Positions 11,845 to 22,771 of a stretch of 64,000 nt of DNA are shown here, one piece after another. A program made the position numbers and the translations under genes. The notes under the pieces are model-generated. The model saw only the letters and a list, made by a program, of their open reading frames with translations, did no database searches and was not told the DNA's origin. This DNA is from Cryphonectria parasitica EP155 (Eukaryota; Ascomycota; Sordariomycetes; Diaporthales; Cryphonectriaceae), in the NCBI RefSeq assembly GCF_011745365.1, contig NW_024468912.1, positions 1,674,001 through 1,738,000 of the forward strand, written 5' to 3'. Position 1 is the stretch's first letter. Each line of letters opens with the position of its first letter.

Positions 11845-12408
11845 TCAAACCAACTGCTTCCTCAAAACTTTGAAATACAAGTCTTGTCTTAACGCTCCAG
11901 CCCTTCCATTCGGCAGGTGATCATACGGGAACGGGCGCGTCTCGCCCTCGACCACCTTGTAGCCTCGCCTCTCATACCACGCCAGCAACTCAGCCCTCGA
12001 CCAGACAACATTCATCTCCATGGCCGTGATGCCCATCTCGTCCCTCGCACACCTCTCCGCCTCCGCGAGCACCCTGCGACCGATTCCTCCGTTCTGCAAT
12101 TTCGGATTCACAGCGAAGAGGCCCAGCGTCGCTGATTCGCTCGACCCCTCGAGAGCAGTGACCTCGCAACACGCCAAGGGCTCAGAGCCCGCGGGCGAGG
12201 AAGCCGCCGCAAAAGTAATCAGGACTCTTCCGTGGGGCTGGTTGATCTTGGCGAGCAGGCCTGGTTCATCGATGCGGTCGTCTACCACGAGATCAGCCTC
12301 GGTGGTCCAGCCTTCCCTGCTGGCCTCGCCGCGGTATGCAGATTGGACGAGCTTGAGCAGCGATGGCACATCGGATGGTGTTGCTTTGCGGAAGGATAAG
12401 TCGCTCAT
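11845..12408 (-). CDS. GNAT-family N-acetyltransferase
   Basis: Single exon, 187 residues. It opens with the typical GNAT strand-helix (LSFRKATPSDVPSLLKLVQSAY) and has the acetyl-CoA pyrophosphate loop QNGGIGRRVL at residues 105-114 (Q/RxxGxG/A form). It ends with the motif-B region (ELLAWYERRGYKVV), all in the expected order and spacing. Such enzymes move acetyl from acetyl-CoA to an amine; the substrate cannot be read from sequence. Best guess is a small-molecule amine or amino acid rather than histone, given the compact single-domain form. The next gene on the same strand is a PLP-dependent decarboxylase, which would make amines. Confidence 0.9.
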   Translation of the reverse strand: MSDLSFRKATPSDVPSLLKLVQSAYRGEASREGWTTEADLVVDDRIDEPGLLAKINQPHGRVLITFAAASSPAGSEPLACCEVTALEGSSESATLGLFAVNPKLQNGGIGRRVLAEAERCARDEMGITAMEMNVVWSRAELLAWYERRGYKVVEGETRPFPYDHLPNGRAGALRQDLYFKVLRKQLV

Positions 12409-13121
12409 GGTGGGCTTGTGGCAGGAGATATTTTATCAAGGAGAGGCTGTTGCTTTGTTGCTGTCTGGGACGCAAAAGTGATAATAGAATAGAGAATATG
12501 AGAGGGGAGTTGTTGTAATTATGAGTTGGTTGCAGAGCTTTTGTGGTGGGTTGTCTTGGTCGTGGCTGGCTACACAGTCAGTCGTGCTTTCATCATATGT
12601 TGCGCGAAGCCTTGCGCATCTGCGCGCTGCGTCAGCCTTGAGTTGGAAAAAATGCTGGACCAGCTGGGGAGATCATTGAACACGGCAATGACTCCACTTG
12701 TTGCCGAGATCCTGCAAATTTAGCACTGCTATGAGCAAGATCTCTCAGGCGCTAATTAAATAAGTAGAGAGTGGATCTCGGCGCTCGGCATCGATTTATC
12801 ATTTACTGATTCACACGATAATAAAGGTGCTATGTGTGGCCGTCGAAGGATGAGAATCTCAACTCTCGATTGGCTTGGGGAGAAAGGAAAATGAATAGGG
12901 ACTTGTGGCAACAGACTTGGAGTAACCCTTATACTCACTTGTATTCACTTGACTCCATAATTTGTGTAAAGTGTTGGTAATGATCAAGACAGTCTCTCGT
13001 ATATACAGACCATACTTTTTTCTTTCTTCAAGGTACACGAGTTCAGGTGTGGCTTCATATATTTAATGCTGAAATCGACGTCTTATTCCTATTGCGGTTG
13101 ACTTCATTTACTTACTTACAA
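12409..13121. promoter_or_regulatory. Acetyltransferase upstream region
   Basis: Contains the promoter of the acetyltransferase and the 3' region of the decarboxylase. No coding region or repeat is supported. Confidence 0.4.
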
Positions 13122-14729
13122 TTATTTGACCTCATCAGGTGGCGTTCTAGACAATCGATCCAACACCCCTACCACGATGGGGACGTCTTTTTCGACATCG
13201 ACCCGCCAGCTGCTTACAGCAATCCGTGTAGCCTTCTGGCCTGCCCAGCTGGTCCCACTGACATACAACTCGCGCGTCCGGTTGATCCTCTCCGTCAGCA
13301 CGTTGTTGTACTCGGGCCTCCGATCACGGAACAGGACAACCATCCACGTGCATTTCAGCCCGGCATCGGTTGGGAGTAGCTCGTAATGCTGATGGCTCTC
13401 GATGAAAGCTGCAACTTTCCTGCCTAGTTCGATCATCCGGCAGATTATCTTCTGCAAGCCGTCCCTTCCCTCGCTGAGCAGGACGGCGTACAGTGGAAGG
13501 GCACGAAATCTGCGTGAGTTTTCCAGGCCTATGTTGAGGGGACTCTGTATGCTCTGGTGGGCGGAGGACGGCGTGGATGATGTGAGGTATGCGGCATTGG
13601 GGTTCTGAAAGACTTGCTCCTGGATAGTAGCATCACGACAGAAGAAAAAGCCTGCGTCGTAGGGCACATTGAACAATTTGTGCCCGTCTCCTGTGATGCT
13701 GTCGGCGAGCTCGAGACCTTCAACACCGCTGATCTGATGCTGATATTGTGGGTCTTCTTGTGGAAGGATCCTGGCGAGGAGGCCGAATGCTGGGTAGAGT
13801 CCGTCAGCTTGTTTAAACGTTTGGAATTGCATAGATTGTCAAGATGGTGACATACCACCATCGACATGTATCCATGCTTTGAACTTGTCGGCCAGCTCTC
13901 TGAGCTTTATCATGTCGCCCTGACCACAGGTTGCAAACCGTCCGGTATTAACCTCTCCAGCACTGACGGCAATGATGGATGCCACTCCCTCTCGCTGGAG
14001 CTCCTGCTCCACTGCACGCATATCAAGTCTCCACGGCTCCTCCTCGCTGAACCGCAGCTCTTTGACAGCTGAACACCCCAGGCCCACCACGCTCGCCGCC
14101 TTGGAGAGCGAGCTATGACCCATACTCGTCAGAACTTGAATCTCCTGGATGCCCGCCTCTCGACAAGCAGCCAAAAGACCCAACTCCGAGACTCCTCGTC
14201 CCGTGGGGTTGCGTCTTCGTATGACCGCCTCCCTCCCGCAAGCTAAGCCCAGGATGTTGCTCGCCGTGGCACCAGTCGTGATGGTCCGCCCCGGCCAGCT
14301 CTGTGGAGGGCCGAGGCGCAAGAGGCCAATGAGGATCTCCAAAGCGGCATTTTCTACCTCAGTAGAGATGCTCTGCCCGGGAAGGTGAACCTGCACGTTC
14401 TGGTCGAGTGCTGAGACGATGTTGTCGGCGACCTCGGCGATCGGAAGACTGGAGCCAGTGACGAAGCCATAGTACCGCCCAGAGAGGTTCTGGCCGTTGA
14501 GCCCAGGGACCACATCGTTCAGAAGGTGGTTCAGCGTTGCATCACGCCCTATGCCATGTCCTTGCGGGAAACCCTGAACAAGACTTCGTCGTGCCGCTTC
14601 GTAATCGACAGGCTTGGGCAAAACTCGATCGTCCCGCAGCCGAGAGTCAACGGTCTGCCGAAGCCGACCGTACGATTCGCGGAGAAAGGTGTCATCTGAC
14701 GACTGTGGCTTCTGTTCTGTCTCAGGCAT
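13122..14729 (-). CDS. Group II PLP-dependent amino-acid decarboxylase
   Basis: Exons 14729-13856 and 13789-13122 join (66-bp intron, phase 1) into 513 residues. The fold signs of group II decarboxylases are in order: a glycine-rich TTGATASNILGL segment, SMGHSSLSKAA with the His that stacks on the PLP ring, the WIHVDGAFG Asp that pairs with the pyridine nitrogen, and TGDGHKLFNVPYDAGFFF with the Schiff-base Lys. It should remove CO2 from an amino acid to give an amine. Relatives include aromatic amino-acid, glutamate/cysteine-sulfinate and diaminobutyrate decarboxylases, and I cannot pick the substrate. All catalytic residues that I can check are present. It lies between an acetyltransferase and a proline-iminopeptidase-like enzyme on the same strand, a possible catabolic or amine-forming group. 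Confidence 0.93.
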
Positions 14730-15576
14730 GACGGGACGATCAGCAGGCTTGACTATTTGTTGTTCTGGTACTACCTTGTCCTGCTTGTGGTAAGAAAGGA
14801 GTCAGCACCAAAGCATGCCACGACTCATCTATGCAATACTGGTGCGTGGAGCATTACAGGGCTATCCCCTGCACAACCCCACCGTATGTAAAGGAGCTAG
14901 ATTTGTACTCAGCAAAAGCGCGGCCGCTTGGCAGTTTATTAACATGAATAGTTTATGACATGAATAATAAACAATTACTGCCTCAAAATTGACACGATCT
15001 TTACTAACATTAACTTATGAATTATTATTTGATAAAATCTAAGAATATCGTCTTGAATCCTATATTCTTTATAAAGTATTCTTTTGTTATATTCCTTTCT
15101 TATCTTGAATAGGTTTACTCTTGTGGATAGTCTCAAGCCTTGCATTGGTCGCAGGTAATTATCAAAAATATTGCATCTCTCGAGTGCATGCGTCAGGCTT
15201 GGATCTTGCCACAGAGTCCAGCTACGGGTTTCTATCGCAACGTTCTAGTCATAGTAGAAAAATTTGCAGCCAACCAGTACAGCGATCCTGTTCTGTATCT
15301 GCTGCTAGGATGGTCACCTCACTGGCGTGCGTACGCGATGGAACAGCACTAGGTACGTGCGGTTGAGACCAGTGTAGAATTCCTTCACACAGTTTCAGGT
15401 CTCAGGAGGAGCCATGTGAGGCTATGTTCGCCACTTGAGCTGAGACCTTCAGGCTACAGTAGCAGAGTAATACCGTCACTGCATATATAATGCTGTGGTC
15501 AGCCTCCAATGATACGAGGTGGCAAATGACTTATCCTATCTAGGAAATCCATGGCATGATGCTCATTGTCCATTGC
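14730..15576. other. Intergenic region with an AT-rich island
   Basis: Contains the decarboxylase promoter and the 3' region of the next gene. From about 14930 to 15115 the sequence is conspicuously A+T-rich, unlike its surroundings, with many TpA steps; it starts just after a NotI-like GCGGCCGC. No coding potential was seen. Confidence 0.5.
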
Positions 15577-16556
15577 TTATTCTTCAAGGAAGGGCCCCAA
15601 AACTTTTATGTACTTCTCCCGCTGGTCAACATGGGAAAAGTGCGCCGCATTATCCAGTGTAATCCACTTCACCTTCTCGATATGGTCGAAGAATGGTTGC
15701 ATTGCCACGTCTTGAGCCTCGTCTTCCGTCCCATTGATAAGCAACGTTTTAACTTTGATATTGGGTAGATCCGGGATACAAGTCCAATCGCGAAGCGAGC
15801 CTGAAATGTAGAGCTCGCTTGGCCCATACCTTTGCTCATAGTTAACTTGTTGTCTGCAGGAAGAAAGCGAAGAGCTAAGAAAACAGAAGAAGCTTACATT
15901 GTACCGTACGTAGTAGGGTCCTTTGCAAACCACTCGAGTGCAGCTTGGACTTCTGGCGCTGGCCATGGTCTGGCAAGGCTCAGGTGCCTCTTGTAGAAGA
16001 CTTCGACAGCCGCCTCATACTCAGGGGTCTCGAACTCCTTGGTCTCTTCAGCGCGATCCAGAACAGCCTGGACATCATCAGGCAGCTGCTTTCGCAAGGC
16101 TGTCATCGCTTCTCGCCATACATCCATGCTTGCTAAGCTATTGGAGATAACCAGACGATGGAGGTTAGACGGACTCGGCAATGCAGCTGCCCATACCGCA
16201 GCTAGCATACCACCCCATGAATGGCCATAGATGTTGATGGGCCGGCCTTTCAGGCCTAGATGAGAGATGAGGTTGTCAAGCTCCTTGCTAAACAAGTCAA
16301 CTGTCCAGAAACCCTCATCACCAGATTTATCGGCCAAATGTGTTGACAGCCCGTTTCCAATCTGATCGTAGAAGATGACTGGCATCGAAGATGCGAGATC
16401 AGCCAGAGGGAGCAGATAGTCATGGCATGCACCTGGTCCGCCGTGGAGTATAATCAAGGGAGTTGCGGGTTTGGTTAGATCCCCAAAAACCTTGTACCAA
16501 GTCTGGCAGGGCTCAGAGAGACCGTCCACCTTGAAAGTAGCATATCCGGTCGTCAT
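15577..16556 (-). CDS. Proline iminopeptidase-like alpha/beta hydrolase (S33)
   Basis: Exons 16556-15898 and 15853-15577 join into 311 residues across a very short intron of 44 bp (donor GTAAGC, acceptor CTGCAG, phase 2). The oxyanion-hole motif HGGPG is at residues 38-42 and the nucleophile elbow GHSWGG at 111-116 (Ser113). The acid (NGTEDEAQD) and His (DNAAHFSH) follow in the C-terminal part, so the triad is complete. Family S33 proline iminopeptidases cut N-terminal Pro or other residues from peptides; fungal members of this group also include amino-acid amidases and secondary-metabolite hydrolases. No signal peptide, so cytosolic. It is transcribed divergently from an amino-acid permease relic, consistent with amino-acid or peptide use. 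Confidence 0.93.
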
Positions 16557-17309
16557 GATGGCGATTCATTCGGTGGCGCTAGATTCAGCAAGGCAGAATA
16601 GTAGCTGTTTGGTGAACGAGAAGAGCTAGAGAAGATCTTTGAGAGGACAAGGACCGAGATAATGGTGACAACCTTGGAAATGAATAATGTCAGCTTATGT
16701 AGTGTCATTTTTTGGTATAATAATACATGGGGTTTGACCAACTGCATTCTACTTGCATGCGTATTCGGCGAGCGAGGACCCGATACTCCCTCTCGTACCA
16801 TAGTACACCCCTCCTGGAGCCTCCATCCCAAAGTCCCATTGAACCCCACCCAACGGCGGCTTGCAAACAGCACCCCGCCAACCACCACCTATGTACTACC
16901 GGCCCCCACTCGCTATCGCACACTACGACCTACCATAGTACTGTACCACATTATGTCGTTGGCATGGGGATGTGAATCCTTTGACTACACATGCAGCGGG
17001 ACGATACAGTAGTGAATGTAACCTGGGCAAATGCTGCCACTAACGGGCGCAATAACTCCTGGGCCAAAGTACGAACGGAATTTCGGCACATTGATACCAG
17101 CTAAATAACCTGCTCAACGAGGCAAAAGGCTCTGTGTCGCATGAAGGGATGAGCTTTGGTGTGCAAACTGGAACTAGAAAGCTTTCATTATCTGCTGGTT
17201 CCCACCTGCACGTGGTATTCAAGTGACATAACGAGAGTCTCCCCGTTCGACAGGCCTAACAGCGCCAGAAATCCCTTAATCAACCAGAAGGACCGCACGT
17301 TGGCAGGCA
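16557..17309. promoter_or_regulatory. Shared divergent promoter
   Basis: These 753 bp lie between the start codons of the hydrolase (-) and the permease pseudogene (+), an arrangement that suggests co-regulation. Two exact copies of the 11-mer TACCATAGTAC are present at 16796-16806 and 16931-16941. No CDS is supported within. Confidence 0.5.
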
Positions 17310-19433
17310 ATGTCGGAAATAGAGCTCCAGCACCCAGTCGCCAGTACTGTGGCCGTGGATGACAAAGAATACAGCAAAGATGATAAAGATCTGATTGCGC
17401 TGGGCAAGAAACCCGTATTAAAGGCAAGTCTGTCTGTATGACTCAATGGCATCGTCTTCTGATATTGAATAGCGCAACTTTGGTTTTACGTCCATCCTGG
17501 GCTTCTCCTGCACAGTGTTGATCACTTGGGAGGGAATATTAATGTTCGTACATGCGGGGACAATCCAAATCATGTTGACACAAAGCTAAACAGTACGCAG
17601 TGTCTCGACAAACAGCCTTGAAAAGTGTGTTGTCCTCTACTAACCATCCCTTGTCCTCCGACCGCGAACAAAATATAGTGGCGGCCCAGCTGGCGTCATC
17701 TGGGGCTACCTCATAGTATGGATCGGCACATTGTCTGTTTTTGCGGTCTTGTCTGAACTGGCATCGATGTAAGTCGCTGCCCCTTGTTGTTATGTTTGAT
17801 CAACTTGACTAAAGTAATATCACCAATAGGGCACCAACCGCCGGTGGTCAATATCAGTAAGCAATGATTGAAGTCGGCTCCTTCACCCTGTCATTCTTGC
17901 TGATATGTAGGTGTATAGTTGGGTTGCCATGTTAGCCCCCGATTCATCCAGGCGATTCTTGAGCTACATCACTGGTAAGCAAACGGCCTGTGCATCAATT
18001 TCGTCCCCGTGTGGCTAACCGGCTGTAAGGATGGATAACTTTCATAGGCTGGCAAGCAGTCACTGCGTCGGCCGCATATCTCATTGGGACCCTTCTGGAG
18101 GGCGTCATCATCATGTGCAATCCAGGTTACGTCCCCAAGCCGTACCAGGCCATGCTCTTCTGTTGGGTCATCCTGAGCTTCGCAGTGTTCATCAACACGG
18201 TTGCCACTAAGACGCTCGCCCATTTCGAAGGACTGATCTTGGTCCTGCACATTCTGGGCTTCTTCGCCATTCTGATACCGCTGGTGATACTCGGCCCCCA
18301 CGGCGACGCGTTCATCTTCACGACTTTTGTGAATCTGGGCGCGTGGCCTACAGATGGTCTATCTTTCATGGTTGGCCTACCAGCCTCTGTATCTGCCCTC
18401 ATTGGTAAGCCTGTTCATATGTAGGGGTCTTAGTGAAGAACTTGACTGACCTTGACTTTGCTGCAGGTGCCGACTCAGCCGTCCATGTAAGACATACTCG
18501 ATTTGATACTAGACTTATTTATTCTAACATAGCGGCTTAAACTAGATGTCCGAGGAGATTCGAAATGCATCCAGGGTCGTTCCACGAGCCATCAACACCA
18601 GCGTATTGGTTAACGGCATTCTGGGGTTCGCAATGCTGCTCGCCTATCTTCTTTTGTCTCGGGAACCTCGATGATGTTCTGGACTCCGTAGACACGTTAG
18701 GATATATATCCATACCTATACGTGTTCCAGGTTGGGACCGGCTCGACTGCCGGAGCGGCTATCATGGGCATGATAGTGGTGGTCCTCAGCGTGTGCAGCA
18801 CTGTGGGTGTCCTAGCATCGTCGTCCAGGATGGTCTGGTCCTTTTCAAGAGACCGCGGAGTTCCATTTTGGAAGCAATTCTCAAGGCACGAGACCCCTTT
18901 CTCCTCGCTGAGCCTGCGTGTGGATTGAGGTATTGACCAGACATATCCCTTCACAGCTCGATAAGCGTACATCCATCCCCATCTATACCGTCGCTTTCAC
19001 CACGATAGTCTCCGTACTGCTCTCACTCATCACGCTCGGGTCGAGCGTCGCGTTCAACAACATTGTCAATCTGAGCGTAGTCGGCCTCTACTCGTCATAC
19101 CTCCTCAGCTGCGGCCTGCTCCTGTTCCGCCGGCTGCAGAAGGACGGTGTCAAGTCATACAACCCACGCACTTCAAAGGTCGAGCCAGGCCTCATCCAGT
19201 GGGGACCATAGCGCATCCCTGGAGTCCTTGGAGTGCTAAACAACATTTTCGCCTGTGTATACCTGGCTGTGCTGTGGTTCTGGGCCTTCTGGCCCCCAGT
19301 GACCCCCGTTACACCTGCGACCATGAACTTCAGTCTCCTTACTTTTGGTGGCACGGTGCTATTTGCCGTTCTATGGTATGCCGTGAAAGGCAGGAAGGAA
19401 TATCAAGGACCGATTGTGGAGGTGAAACTATGA
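17310..19433 (+). pseudogene. Amino-acid/GABA/choline-type permease (APC superfamily), disrupted
   Basis: Exon-like blocks 17310-17423, 17473-17543, 17679-17768, 17830-17856, 17919-17974, 18048-18404, 18467-18486 and 18546 onward splice in register. They read as a fungal amino-acid/choline permease (LGKKPVLK, GFSCTVLITWEG, GGPAGVIWGYLIVWIG, GGQYHWVAMLAP, HILGFFAILIPLV, then ASSSRMVWSFSRDRGVPFW and SSVAFNNIVNLSVVGLYSSY). The first intron appears to use a GC donor. The gene is broken in three places: an extra base in a T run at about 18649-18655, an extra four bases in the TA-rich stretch 18701-18710, and TAG at 19209-19211 where the family has Trp (QWGP-stop-RIPG). About ten residues also seem missing between exons 2 and 3, and the junction near 18920-18957 is unclear. 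Splice sites are otherwise intact, so decay looks recent. Sequencing error could explain the T-run indel but hardly all three lesions. Confidence 0.88.
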
Positions 19434-21268
19434 TCTACTTCTTTTGTTGCATAGTAGAGTACGCTTAAGGAATAAGCTGATATCTCTGCCCGCCGGTAGT
19501 GCGGAACTACGTGTAGGGGCTGAACCAATCCCATTGATTTTGTTATATGTTTCGTCAGCATATTGACCTACGCTCAGTAATGTGCATATTAAGCAGCTGC
19601 TTGGTAAGTAACGACTGTGAAAACAAAAATAGTTTTGGCACGAAACGCGATAAGTTCTGCGTACAGCTAGAATACTCCACCTATCACGTCTTCACGCTCG
19701 GGGCTACACCCAGTCCTATTCCCAAAGCAAAAGACCAATACCCCTCCTTCCAAATCTTCAGCCGGGACAGTGCACATATACACCCAACATTTTGTTCATG
19801 TGCCATGGCTTATAGTCGTTGCGCGCCTAGTTTGCGAACTGTTGGATGGCCAGATGATGCGGTGGATGCTGATGACATCGAGAGTATTTCCGATCGAATA
19901 GAATCGAGACAAGACCAAGTCCTGGACGAATGCATAGCGAAGGGTAGTTGGCTCACAGCGTCTGTCATTGAACTCAAACCTGCCTAGAGAATTTGCAATC
20001 AAGACAAGGGAGAAGGATAGTTGTCATTGTTGTTCTGTCTGAAATAAATCGAAAGGGTGAGCTACGCTTATAGCTGCACAACCTCAGAACCCACCCGTAT
20101 TTCACATTTCACATCCTGAGGTCTACTGTACTACCTACCATCGTCAGTGATCTTTCATTCATATTCAAAATTCTCCCACTTTTGGTTCGAGCGACTTTAA
20201 AGCCTCGGTAGGCTGAATGGAAGCCCGAATGCCTCGGATCGCTCGAGAGGTCACTCGCTCGCACAACTTGATAGGGTATATACTGCTGACCCATATATTA
20301 AGCCTCGCAGTAGTTTATATTTATGCTTAAAATGTGCTGTAACTCAGCATTTCGTGCGGGAAAAAAACACTCTGCTGGGCAAGAAAAATGGCATATTGGC
20401 CTTCGTCAGATTAAGGATCCACCCCCTCATGTGTCTGCGATTGAGTTTAATATAGTCAAAACAGCAGCATTGCTCAAGCTGCTAGAAAAGGTATAGCTGT
20501 ATCTATTGTCATGTCCTATAAGTACTTACCTATGGCAGCTGCTATAAAAGGTCCCATTTTGGGTGTGGAAGCCAGGGCTGCCAGGCACGGATCGACATCG
20601 ACTCACTGGCTCGACTCACTAGCTGGCCAGCTAGTGAGTCACGCAAGAAGCTAAATGATTAGGCTTACACCACGTTGGTCACCAAGAAAAGAAGCTATCA
20701 CCAGTGAATGCCTTTGGCACTCACAGCATTGCCAGCTCAAATAGAATTGTTGCTGAGGCACCCCTTCTTTCATAGTAGATAGAGGTGCCTCTGCATTTGA
20801 GCAAACATTTATACAATCCATCAATTTTCCTACCATTTGATGTTCCCCTACATGCTCTCCACAGGTACAGGATCTTGGTTCACAACCATGGTATCAAATT
20901 TCCACTAACATCACCCCGTTTTGGGGGCCGAAAATAGATTGTACCAATGGTGTAACGGCTTTCTGTCAGTCATGAGCCATGCAGGGGCAGATGAGATATC
21001 AGATCGGCATAGGAGGATGAGTCTAGACGAGAGCCGCTTTCTAGCTCGCGCGCCACCTTCCAAGGCTGCAGTTTAAAGTGTGGCTCGGACTTCCCATCAG
21101 ATGACCTCGCAACCCGTTATCCCTGTAAGAGACTTTTCGCCCCGCGAGATTATCTTGTACAACGGGTAGAATAAAAGGGCGCGAGAATATCACTACCTTC
21201 GTGGTCAGCATGATTGTTCACAAGTCAAAGAGCATTGGGAACGTACGACGGGATCTGCAACAGCAAAG
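19434..21268. other. Intergenic region holding a perfect palindrome
   Basis: No supported gene; an ORF of 146 codons at 19547-19987 (+) has no family features. A 28-bp perfect palindrome lies at 20613-20640. An AATAAAAGG element near 21167-21175 sits about 95 bp before the next start codon and may act as its TATA region. Confidence 0.4.
20613..20640. repeat. 28-bp perfect palindrome
   Basis: The left half GACTCACTAGCTGG is followed directly by its exact reverse complement, with no loop. A near copy of the left arm (TCGACTCACTGGC) precedes it at about 20598-20610. It could form a cruciform or bind a dimeric regulator, or be a relic of a terminal inverted repeat; no transposase is nearby. Confidence 0.85.
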
Positions 21269-22771
21269 ATGTCTGAATCTTTCTTTTCGTATACTGTCTC
21301 CCGGAAATATCCCTACAGGTGGTTCACACCAGTGGCTATTGCCCTGCTTGTCATAGTCACGGCTGTCATCTCGTTTGTCAATGTTATAACGACAGGGTAC
21401 GAGCTCGTGGCCATATCGTCCAATACCCCAAACGACACGGTCCGGAACCCGCACTTGTATGGCGATCGCAAATGGCCGTCATGGATGACCAGTAAAGCAC
21501 AGGCAACCTGTGCCGATGCCACGATTCCGCTCAATTCCGACGCTTTTACCAATAACAGCGCGTTCCCTTATACCTTGCAGAAAGTTTCGAGAGCCAACCG
21601 TGCCGGCACGACTGTCACCCTAGGCTCGCTTGTGTACCATGAGCAGCCTCTCATGGATTGCGACGTAAACTCGATCAATATTCAGGTGCTCGGCCGCTAC
21701 ACTCAAAACGCCCGTCAATCTGCCGTCTCCAAAGCTGGCGTGCTCATCCAAGCATATGCAACATGCTCCATCGACACCGACACGTCACCGACCGACTCGA
21801 TGAGTGGTCCTACATATTTCGACCTCGTTGCATCATACAATCTCATCGACCCGACCGTGCCTCGCTTTCTGGCCCGCAACAATACTGCACAACCCAGCCT
21901 GTACTGGGGTGAGTCCCTTCTGCAGATGTACTGGATGGTTTTTGCGCGCAACTACCTCTTGGCCGCCGACGGCATCGTGGAGAACGATCTCTATAATGCA
22001 GTCATCACCCTGACACGGAGCGCCAACACGACCATCGGCACCGCCGCCGAAGTCGAGAGCCGAGATTTCTTTGACGTCTCCTGTTTTGTGGAGAATGGCA
22101 ATTACTGCAACCACTCGAGTCTGCCAGTGCTGATGCAGAGCGATGGAGGAACCGGAACTCCGTACCCATCAATCTGGTCGTCTGTTGATATACTAGGCAA
22201 GGCCATGTGGTTCTCGGTCTTGACAGATCTCGGTCGCAACCAGACCGCCGTACCAAACATGCTCGTCGACCCAAGTTTGCTCGCCAACCTGACGTCCAAC
22301 TACACCGCGGAGCTCGAGGCGTGGCCGACTCACCGCGATGGCATGAGAGTAACCACAGACCCCAACCTGGCGCAGGATTCATTTGATCCCAACGCCACGC
22401 CTCTGCCTGACTTAAACGCGACGCAGAGTACCTTCTCCATCAACTACCTTTGCCAGGTACCTCGGATCAAGTCCGGCGGCACATTATTCTTCACAGTACT
22501 CGTTGCTGATTTTGCGTTTCTGCATACAGCATGGACGGTACTCGTACTGCTTGTCGGGTTTACAATACAGCGCAAGGATCCCACACGCAACTTCTGCGAG
22601 GGTTGCCAAGAGGCTCTTCATACAGCCGTACCACCACATTCCCAACAAGATGCTTTTACGGGCAAAGTGGAGACACGGACGGCTGCTCAGGAGTCGGGTG
22701 ACTCACTGAGCAATGACTACAAGGGATATGCAAGCATCACTCAGACGGAGGCACTATCACCCGTGGCATAG
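21269..22771 (+). CDS. Hypothetical two-TM membrane glycoprotein
   Basis: Single exon, 500 residues. A short cytosolic N terminus precedes a strong hydrophobic helix at about residues 18-42 (FTPVAIALLVIVTAVISFV). A roughly 360-residue extracellular or luminal domain follows, with about ten N-glycosylation sequons (such as NNTAQ, NTTIG, NHSSL, NQTAV, NLTSN, NYTAE) and several Cys. A second helix at about 400-428 (TLFFTVLVADFAFLHTAWTVLVLLV) leads into a cytosolic tail of about 70 residues. I do not recognise a named domain; similar architecture occurs in uncharacterised fungal surface proteins. Intronless structure next to spliced neighbours is notable but common. A role in surface sensing or wall association is only a guess. 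Confidence 0.82.
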   Translation: MSESFFSYTVSRKYPYRWFTPVAIALLVIVTAVISFVNVITTGYELVAISSNTPNDTVRNPHLYGDRKWPSWMTSKAQATCADATIPLNSDAFTNNSAFPYTLQKVSRANRAGTTVTLGSLVYHEQPLMDCDVNSINIQVLGRYTQNARQSAVSKAGVLIQAYATCSIDTDTSPTDSMSGPTYFDLVASYNLIDPTVPRFLARNNTAQPSLYWGESLLQMYWMVFARNYLLAADGIVENDLYNAVITLTRSANTTIGTAAEVESRDFFDVSCFVENGNYCNHSSLPVLMQSDGGTGTPYPSIWSSVDILGKAMWFSVLTDLGRNQTAVPNMLVDPSLLANLTSNYTAELEAWPTHRDGMRVTTDPNLAQDSFDPNATPLPDLNATQSTFSINYLCQVPRIKSGGTLFFTVLVADFAFLHTAWTVLVLLVGFTIQRKDPTRNFCEGCQEALHTAVPPHSQQDAFTGKVETRTAAQESGDSLSNDYKGYASITQTEALSPVA

